Assembly (NCBI GenBank): GCA_018610095.1
Contig: JAHEOB010000173.1
Coordinates: forward strand, 1 to 6,933
DNA from: Halothece sp. MAG
Lineage (GTDB): Bacteria; Cyanobacteriota; Cyanobacteriia; Cyanobacteriales; Rubidibacteraceae
Length of the DNA stretch: 6,933 nt
Direction of reading: 5' to 3'
The position numbers and the translations under genes are program-made. The notes beneath the pieces are model-generated. The model searched no databases and had not been told where the DNA came from. It was given only the letters and a program-made list of their open reading frames with translations. Shown here piece after piece: positions 1 to 3,923 of the stretch. How positions within the stretch are numbered: position 1 is the first letter of the stretch; each line of letters begins with the position of its first letter.

Positions 1-216
1 AATTAGTAACAAGGCAAGAATCGCAAAAATGATCTCATAAAACCAGATATTAAAATGGAAATTTAAGGCTTCCTTGGCGTTTTCTTTAGTTACGTGATCA
101 TCAGTTATAAGAAGAATCACAATCGGAATACCAACAGAAACCACTAACATGCTAAAAAAGATTGATCCGTGGGCAAGTGCCGATAGGATTTTACGCTTAT
201 CAATATCTTCAGCCAT
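1..216 (-). CDS. DUF4870 domain membrane protein, N-terminal 72 residues (runs off the window)
   Basis: The minus strand stays open from an ATG at 216-214 to the window edge, giving 72 residues with no stop. A short charged N-terminus (MAEDIDKRK) is followed by 'ILSALAHGS', a first hydrophobic segment at about residues 14-37, a charged turn 'TDDHVTKENAKEALNFHFN', and a second hydrophobic segment from about residue 53. The 'L(S/A)ALAH' opening and the 'KEALNF' motif between the helices are typical of the DUF4870 (Tic20-like) family of small bacterial integral membrane proteins, whose molecular role is not established. Family members are usually a little over 100 residues, so roughly one third is missing beyond base 1. 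The start overlaps the last 8 bases of the upstream sugar kinase gene (shared ATGGCTGA), which suggests translational coupling. No clear Shine-Dalgarno sequence precedes it. The family call is confident; the function is unknown. Confidence 0.85.
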   Translation of the reverse strand, partial: MAEDIDKRKILSALAHGSIFFSMLVVSVGIPIVILLITDDHVTKENAKEALNFHFNIWFYEIIFAILALLLI

Positions 217-1534
217 GATTTTGATTTAAACGACGGTGAACAGTTACTAATCCCTTTTCATCGCCAACATTACCCGGGAATAAGACAACGGGCAGAGAGG
301 GATATCGTGGATGCGTCTCTGGGGTACGAACTAAAGAACAACCGGGGAGGATTTGCCCTAATAGTCGTGCTGATTGTAATTGTAAACCATCACTGAGGAC
401 ATCATTAGAGGTAATTCCCCCTTTACTAATCAGAAAGCTAATCCCTTCTGGCAGTCTTCGTACAATATCCATTAAAAATGCAGATACTGTTTCCCCAAAG
501 GCAAGACGTTGTTGAATATCGTCAAATTGCAATTCTTCTCGACTGGTATAAATGACTGGGGTTTGGTTTTGTTGGTAAATGGTATTAATCTGTTCTAAAA
601 TTGTGTTTAATTGTTGGTCTCGCTCATTAGGCCGATCGCGCAGTTGGCTAACATCAACTTCGATACCAGTTACTTCATCTTCTTCTAATAGGGCATAGAG
701 TTGCGTCGTGGATTTTTTGACATGAGAACCCACCAAGACAACGCCTGGGTTTTCCGTTGCATCATATTTCCCCATTTCCTCGGCGGGAATGGGTTGTTTC
801 CCCAGTTGGGCAAGTGACGTTAAAATGCTGGCGGCACTACGGAATAGGAAGCGTTTCCCTTGTTGTGTTGCTGCAAGAACTTCCTTGGCAAAGGTATCGA
901 GATCGCTTTGTTTTTCTCCATCAACTGCAACACATTGATTATTATTCAGTTGCAGCAGCTGATCTTGGGTGCCTTGATGGAGATCAGGGAGGGTTAACCG
1001 TTCTACTTGACTCGCTTTGATTTTACCTTGCGTTTTTTCTTCAACGTAGTCGGGGAGGTAACTGTGGGAGTACCCAAAAACCGAGTCTTTGGCAAATTCT
1101 GTTTCATGAACTGGGATTTCTCCTTGATCTGAGACAATATAATGGGTGCTGTCACGGGTGATGCGTCCCCCTTCAAAAAAGGCAGGGATGAGAAAGTGGG
1201 CATCAAATGGTCCAAGTTCCTCTGCGATAACATCCGTTTCTAGGGGATAATGTCCGCGTAGCGTCGAATCGGAACGACTTACGATTAAAAAGTCGCTAAT
1301 ATTTTCTTGCGCGATCGCGCTCTTTAGATTTTGACAAACTTCTCTGGTTCGTTGTTCCGCTTTTTCTGCTGATAATGCTCGAGTATTGGTTAATACAAAG
1401 AAAATGGAAACCTCATCTTGCAACCCGAGGCGTAATGTTTCCACATCCCACTTCATTAACAATAAACAACTGTGGACGGTTTGCGAACCTGTGGGATCAT
1501 CGTCGAGAACAATTATTTTGGGTCGCGTGGTCAT
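209..1534 (-). CDS. Four-carbon acid sugar kinase family protein (DUF1537, OtnK-like)
   Basis: This 441-residue protein has the two-domain layout of the DUF1537 kinases. Known members (OtnK, DtnK and DenK types) use ATP to phosphorylate 3-oxo-tetronate, threonate or erythronate. The N-terminal sugar-binding domain shows LDDDPTGSQTVH (residues 10-21), SRSDSTLRGH (86-95) and PAFFEGGRIT (117-126). The C-terminal nucleotide-binding domain shows VVLVGSHVKKSTTQL (265-279), SKGGITSNDV (370-379) and FPGNVGDEKGL (419-429). Length is normal for the family (about 420-450). The only in-frame ATG is at 1534; an in-frame TGA lies at 1561-1559. None of the usual catabolic partners (PdxA2-like dehydrogenase, aldolase, isomerase, transporter) is adjacent, so the substrate cannot be read from context. 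The gene follows gnd on the same strand after 164 bases, probably with its own promoter, and overlaps the DUF4870 gene downstream. The family is sure; the substrate is unknown and no symbol is justified. Confidence 0.92.
   Translation of the reverse strand: MTTRPKIIVLDDDPTGSQTVHSCLLLMKWDVETLRLGLQDEVSIFFVLTNTRALSAEKAEQRTREVCQNLKSAIAQENISDFLIVSRSDSTLRGHYPLETDVIAEELGPFDAHFLIPAFFEGGRITRDSTHYIVSDQGEIPVHETEFAKDSVFGYSHSYLPDYVEEKTQGKIKASQVERLTLPDLHQGTQDQLLQLNNNQCVAVDGEKQSDLDTFAKEVLAATQQGKRFLFRSAASILTSLAQLGKQPIPAEEMGKYDATENPGVVLVGSHVKKSTTQLYALLEEDEVTGIEVDVSQLRDRPNERDQQLNTILEQINTIYQQNQTPVIYTSREELQFDDIQQRLAFGETVSAFLMDIVRRLPEGISFLISKGGITSNDVLSDGLQLQSARLLGQILPGCSLVRTPETHPRYPSLPVVLFPGNVGDEKGLVTVHRRLNQNHG
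1311..1318. repeat. HIP1 octamer GCGATCGC
   Basis: This is a perfect copy of the highly iterated palindrome found in many cyanobacterial genomes, inside the sugar kinase gene. Near-copies sharing the CGATCG core occur at about 632-640, 4097-4104 and 4739-4746. It is used here only as support for a cyanobacterial origin; a single octamer can occur by chance. Confidence 0.6.
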
Positions 1535-1569
1535 GATAAAGTGGCATCGGTAGGATAGTCAAAGCCTTT

Positions 1570-1578
1570 ATTATAACA
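1570..1578 (-). promoter_or_regulatory. Extended -10 promoter candidate for the sugar kinase gene
   Basis: Read on the minus strand this is TGTTATAAT: a perfect TATAAT hexamer (1575-1570) preceded by the TGN extension of extended -10 promoters. No good -35 hexamer is seen at 16-18 bases, which is acceptable for this promoter class. The predicted transcript would start near 1563 and leave a leader of about 29 bases before the ATG at 1534. This suggests that the kinase-DUF4870 pair can be transcribed separately from gnd. Confidence 0.5.
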
Positions 1579-1602
1579 TATACGGTCTAATAACTGGGCT
1601 TT

Positions 1603-1655
1603 CCTTGGAGGGTTCTCATCTTCCAAGCAAACCTCGGAATTAGACCCTCACAAGG
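1603..1655 (-). terminator. Long hairpin downstream of gnd (possible terminator or mRNA-processing element)
   Basis: The outer arms are CCTTGGAGGGTTCT (1603-1616) and AGACCCTCACAAGG (1642-1655), giving 13 base pairs with one single-base bulge on each arm. Inside sits a second stem, TTCCAAG (1621-1627) with CTCGGAA (1633-1639), around a 5-base loop. In minus-strand RNA the inner stem is fully paired, because its one mismatch becomes a G-U pair; on the plus strand it is A-C. This favours function in the gnd-side transcript. It begins about 44 bases after the gnd stop. No U-run follows on the minus strand, so it is not a textbook intrinsic terminator. It could instead be a 3'-end stabiliser, a processing site or a small dispersed palindromic repeat. 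Confidence 0.45.
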
Positions 1656-1698
1656 TACTTTATTTTCTATCTATCCCTTAGCTAACGGCTTCTAAGAA

Positions 1699-3126
1699 TT
1701 ACTGATGCTCCATCCATTCGGTATGGAAAAACTCACCGCGAGGCTTATCCACTCGCTCGTAAGTGTGAGCCCCAAAGAAGTCACGTTGCGCTTGCGTCAG
1801 ATTTTGTGGCAAACGTTCGCGCCGATAACTATCAAAATAATCTAAGGAAGCACTAAATGCTGGAACGGGAATCCCAAAGCGGTTGGCAACTGTTAAAACC
1901 TCTCGCCATGCTTGCTGTCGATCCAGAATGGTTTGCTTAAACTCAGGAGCCAGTAATAAGTTGGGGAGCTTGGGATTTTCCTGATAGGCTTTTTTAATCT
2001 TATCTAAGAACCCAGCACGGATAATACAGCCCCCTTTCCAGATACGGGCAATTTCGCTTAAATCTAAGTTAAAGCCATATTCTTCTGAGGCTTTCGCCAT
2101 TAATGCCATTCCTTGGGCATAGGAACACATTTTAGAGCAATAGAGGGCATCCCGAACTTTATTAATAAATTCTTGGGTATCTCCATCATATTTCCCATTA
2201 GCACTAGCACCTAATTCGTGATTAGCTGCTACTCGCTCTTCTTTAAATGAGGAAATGACCCTTGCGTTAACTGCAGCGTAAATCGTGGGAATGGGAACCC
2301 CCATTTCTAGGGAATCAATGACGGTCCAGCGTCCAGTTCCTTTTTGCCCAGCAGAATCTAGAATGGCCTCTACGAGGGGGAGATTGGTTTCGGGATCAAT
2401 TTTCTTGAAAATTTCCGTACTAATTTCAACTAAAAAGGAATTTAATTCTTCGGTTTCATTCCATTGAGCAAAGACATCACTTAACTGTTGATGGTTCAAC
2501 CCTAAGACATTTTTGAGTAAATCATAGGCTTCTGCAATTAACTGCATATCGCCATACTCAATGCCATTGTGAACCATTTTCACATAATGGCCAGCTCCCC
2601 CGGGGCCAATATAGGTCACACAAGGGCCATCATCCACTTGAGCAGCAATTTTGGTAACAATGGGTTCAATCTTTTGATAGGCTTCGGGCGTGCCACCGGG
2701 CATTAAACTTGGACCATGTAGGGCACCTTCTTCACCGCCACTGACACCCATGCCCATAAAGCCAAGCCCGGCTGCTTCTAATTGTTCGGTACGACGTTGG
2801 GTATCTTCATAGAGGGAATTACCCCCATCAATAATCATATCCCCTTCTTCTAACAGGGGCTGAAGTTGGTCAATTACCGCATCAACAGCTTTCCCTGCTT
2901 TTACCATTACTAAGATTTTACGGGGGCGAGCCAAGGCTTTAACAAATTCTTCAATGCTGTAAGTATCCGTAACATTTTTACCTTGCGCCCGTTGCGCCAT
3001 GAAGTTTTTTGTTTTTTCAGCGGTGCGATTATACACTGCTACCGGAAATCCTCGGCTTTCGACATTCAAAGCCAAGTTTTCCCCCATTACTGCTAAACCA
3101 ATTACACCAAAGCTCGGTTGTGTCAT
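1699..3126 (-). CDS. gnd: 6-phosphogluconate dehydrogenase, NADP-dependent, decarboxylating
   Basis: This 475-residue enzyme performs the third step of the oxidative pentose phosphate pathway, converting 6-phosphogluconate and NADP+ to ribulose 5-phosphate, CO2 and NADPH in the cytoplasm. In cyanobacteria this pathway is a main route of night-time carbohydrate breakdown. The N-terminal Rossmann fold shows GVIGLAVMGENLALN (7-21), with Asn33-Arg34-Thr35 at the second strand, fitting NADP preference. The substrate-binding signature VSGGEEGALHGPSLMPGG (128-145), catalytic Lys183 and Glu190 in HYVKMVHNGIEYGD, and the family signature LDSAGQKGTGRWTV (256-269) are all intact. The C-terminal tail carries FFGAHTYER (450-458), whose His454 region contacts substrate from the partner subunit of the dimer. 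Length is normal (about 468-482). The ATG is certain because an in-frame TAA sits at 3132-3130. It is divergent from the helicase operon, separated by 293 bases. Confidence 0.98.
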   Translation of the reverse strand: MTQPSFGVIGLAVMGENLALNVESRGFPVAVYNRTAEKTKNFMAQRAQGKNVTDTYSIEEFVKALARPRKILVMVKAGKAVDAVIDQLQPLLEEGDMIIDGGNSLYEDTQRRTEQLEAAGLGFMGMGVSGGEEGALHGPSLMPGGTPEAYQKIEPIVTKIAAQVDDGPCVTYIGPGGAGHYVKMVHNGIEYGDMQLIAEAYDLLKNVLGLNHQQLSDVFAQWNETEELNSFLVEISTEIFKKIDPETNLPLVEAILDSAGQKGTGRWTVIDSLEMGVPIPTIYAAVNARVISSFKEERVAANHELGASANGKYDGDTQEFINKVRDALYCSKMCSYAQGMALMAKASEEYGFNLDLSEIARIWKGGCIIRAGFLDKIKKAYQENPKLPNLLLAPEFKQTILDRQQAWREVLTVANRFGIPVPAFSASLDYFDSYRRERLPQNLTQAQRDFFGAHTYERVDKPRGEFFHTEWMEHQ

Positions 3127-3143
3127 AGCTTAAAATCACACTC

Positions 3144-3172
3144 ATTACAAGGGTACTTCGTTTTCAGGATAA
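3144..3172 (-). promoter_or_regulatory. Weak promoter candidate for gnd
   Basis: On the minus strand a TGTAAT hexamer (3149-3144, five of six to consensus) follows a poor -35 TTATCC (3172-3167) with a 17-base spacer. The predicted start near 3137 leaves a leader of only about 11 bases, so the true gnd promoter could lie further upstream. No other candidate was clearly better. Confidence 0.22.
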
Positions 3173-3175
3173 CGG

Positions 3176-3378
3176 TTAACTCCTTAATTTTCCGTAAAAA
3201 CAAGATAAAAATTCACTCAGTTGAGGATAGATATGAGTTAGGTTAGTTACTTCTTCTAGTCCTACACTGTAAAATTTTCTACCTGTATCAGTCACTGAAT
3301 ATAAACACGATCTGAACTAAAAAATATGGTAAAAACGGTGATGGGGATATAATGATGAGCGGGTAAAGTCAATAACAA
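3176..3378 (-). pseudogene. Possible decayed gene tail of unrecognised family
   Basis: On the minus strand two open stretches read as one coding-like peptide if a 2-base shift is allowed. The first runs from 3378 through '...HYIPITVFTIFFSSDRVY' and stops at 3294-3292. The second continues in another frame as 'SVTDTGRKFYSVGLEEV' and then 'TNLTHIYPQLSEFL', ending at a TAA at 3178-3176. The frames meet at TTATATTC (about 3304-3297), where removal of one TA unit would restore 'SDRVYSVTDTGRK'. The second stretch is 46 residues with no ATG, between a TAG at 3319-3317 and the TAA. The residue mix looks protein-like rather than random, but I do not recognise a family, and at this length chance cannot be excluded. 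If real, it is a remnant of a gene once lying upstream of gnd on the same strand. Confidence 0.3.
3325..3353 (+). promoter_or_regulatory. Promoter candidate for the RHH/nuclease-helicase operon
   Basis: A perfect TATAAT lies at 3348-3353. The -35 region at 17 bases (TATGGT, 3325-3330) is weak, so activity may depend on a regulator. The predicted start near 3360 would give a leader of about 60 bases before the ATG at 3420. That leader contains the AATAA repeats at 3371-3418, so a protein bound there would sit just downstream of the polymerase start. Confidence 0.45.
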
Positions 3379-3418
3379 TTAACCCCAATAATTTTGTAAC
3401 CTAATAATTTAATATAAC
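3371..3418 (+). repeat. Three AATAA-led direct repeats with exact 16-base spacing (operator candidate)
   Basis: Three consecutive 16-base units begin AATAACAATT (3371), AATAATTTTG (3387) and AATAATTTAA (3403). Units 2 and 3 share AATAATTT exactly. Units 1 and 2 both end in a TAACC-containing tail. The array ends two bases before the start codon of a ribbon-helix-helix gene, a family that commonly represses its own operon by binding short direct or inverted repeats in tandem. The sequence is very AT-rich, so chance similarity is a real alternative. Confidence 0.35.
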
Positions 3419-3419
3419 A

Positions 3420-3914
3420 ATGACAGTGAAATTTATTAAAATCAGAATTGATGAAGAAACACGAAATGCTTTTCAAAAGAAAGCGAAAGCAGAAGGAATG
3501 ACAATGACGGCTCTGATTCAAAATTGGATTAACCAATATCTCGCAGATGAAACGGTTTCATCAAAAATCTCTTATTATGATGAAAAAGCTATTGTGGAAC
3601 GCTTAGAAGCTCTAGAAAAAAAAGTCGAAGGATCACTCGAAACTCCTTCTCAAACGGATCAGGAAAGTGAAGAGACACTCATGCAATATATTCAATATGT
3701 TGATCAGCGCATTGATACCTTAGAAAATGTTGTTATTAATCCTCTAAATGATGAAGTTAAAGAAGTAAAGAGTTCTTGGAAAGCTTTATTTAATCAAGTT
3801 CGAGATTTAGAAACTAAAATAACTCAACTGAATAGCAATCTCGATGGTTTAAAACAGAAAACACAGCAACAATTAAAACAATTAACTGAATATATCAGAA
3901 AAATGAATAATTAA
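3420..3914 (+). CDS. Ribbon-helix-helix protein with long coiled-coil tail
   Basis: This 164-residue protein opens with a recognisable ribbon-helix-helix fold (Arc/CopG/ParG class). It has a strand KFIKIRID (4-11), helix 1 EETRNAFQKKAKAEG (12-26), and helix 2 after 'MTMT' (about 30-42). Such domains dimerise and bind DNA through the strand. The rest is acidic, highly charged and predicted helical: a short coiled coil at about 55-71 (leucines in RLEALEKKVE), a polar linker at 72-85, and a longer coiled coil at about 86-160. There are no membrane segments or catalytic motifs. An in-frame TAA at 3405-3407 makes the ATG at 3420 the first start; there is no clear Shine-Dalgarno sequence. Its stop is 6 bases before the nuclease-helicase start, so the two form an operon. 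Likely roles are autoregulator, DNA-targeting partner or oligomerising adaptor of the helicase. It is AT-rich (16 G/C in the 60 bases at 3421-3480). The exact family is not recognised. Confidence 0.85.
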   Translation: MTVKFIKIRIDEETRNAFQKKAKAEGMTMTALIQNWINQYLADETVSSKISYYDEKAIVERLEALEKKVEGSLETPSQTDQESEETLMQYIQYVDQRIDTLENVVINPLNDEVKEVKSSWKALFNQVRDLETKITQLNSNLDGLKQKTQQQLKQLTEYIRKMNN

Positions 3915-3923
3915 TGAATAATG
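3903..3923 (+). other. Gene junction with a duplicated ATGAATAAT and a decoy start
   Basis: The sequence ATGAATAAT occurs at 3903-3911 (last codons of the RHH gene) and again at 3914-3922, an 11-base tandem step that includes the TAA stop. The second copy places an ATG overlapping the stop (TAATG). That ATG opens a frame of only 10 codons (MNNDCSIYCD). The real downstream start is the ATG at 3921, created at the end of the second copy. In its frame the codon at 3915-3917 is TGA, so no upstream start is possible. Confidence 0.6.

Noticed and set aside
757..1233. Open frames of 76-87 codons on both strands inside the sugar kinase gene
   Set aside because: They lie entirely within a well-supported gene, show no family motif and have unlikely composition.
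2285..2467. Plus-strand open frame opposite gnd
   Set aside because: It is antisense to highly conserved gnd codons and has no recognisable motif.
3288..3298. Perfect 11-base palindrome TCAGTCACTGA as an operator
   Set aside because: It is short and single, about 50 bases upstream of the -10 candidate, with no second copy; chance is likely.
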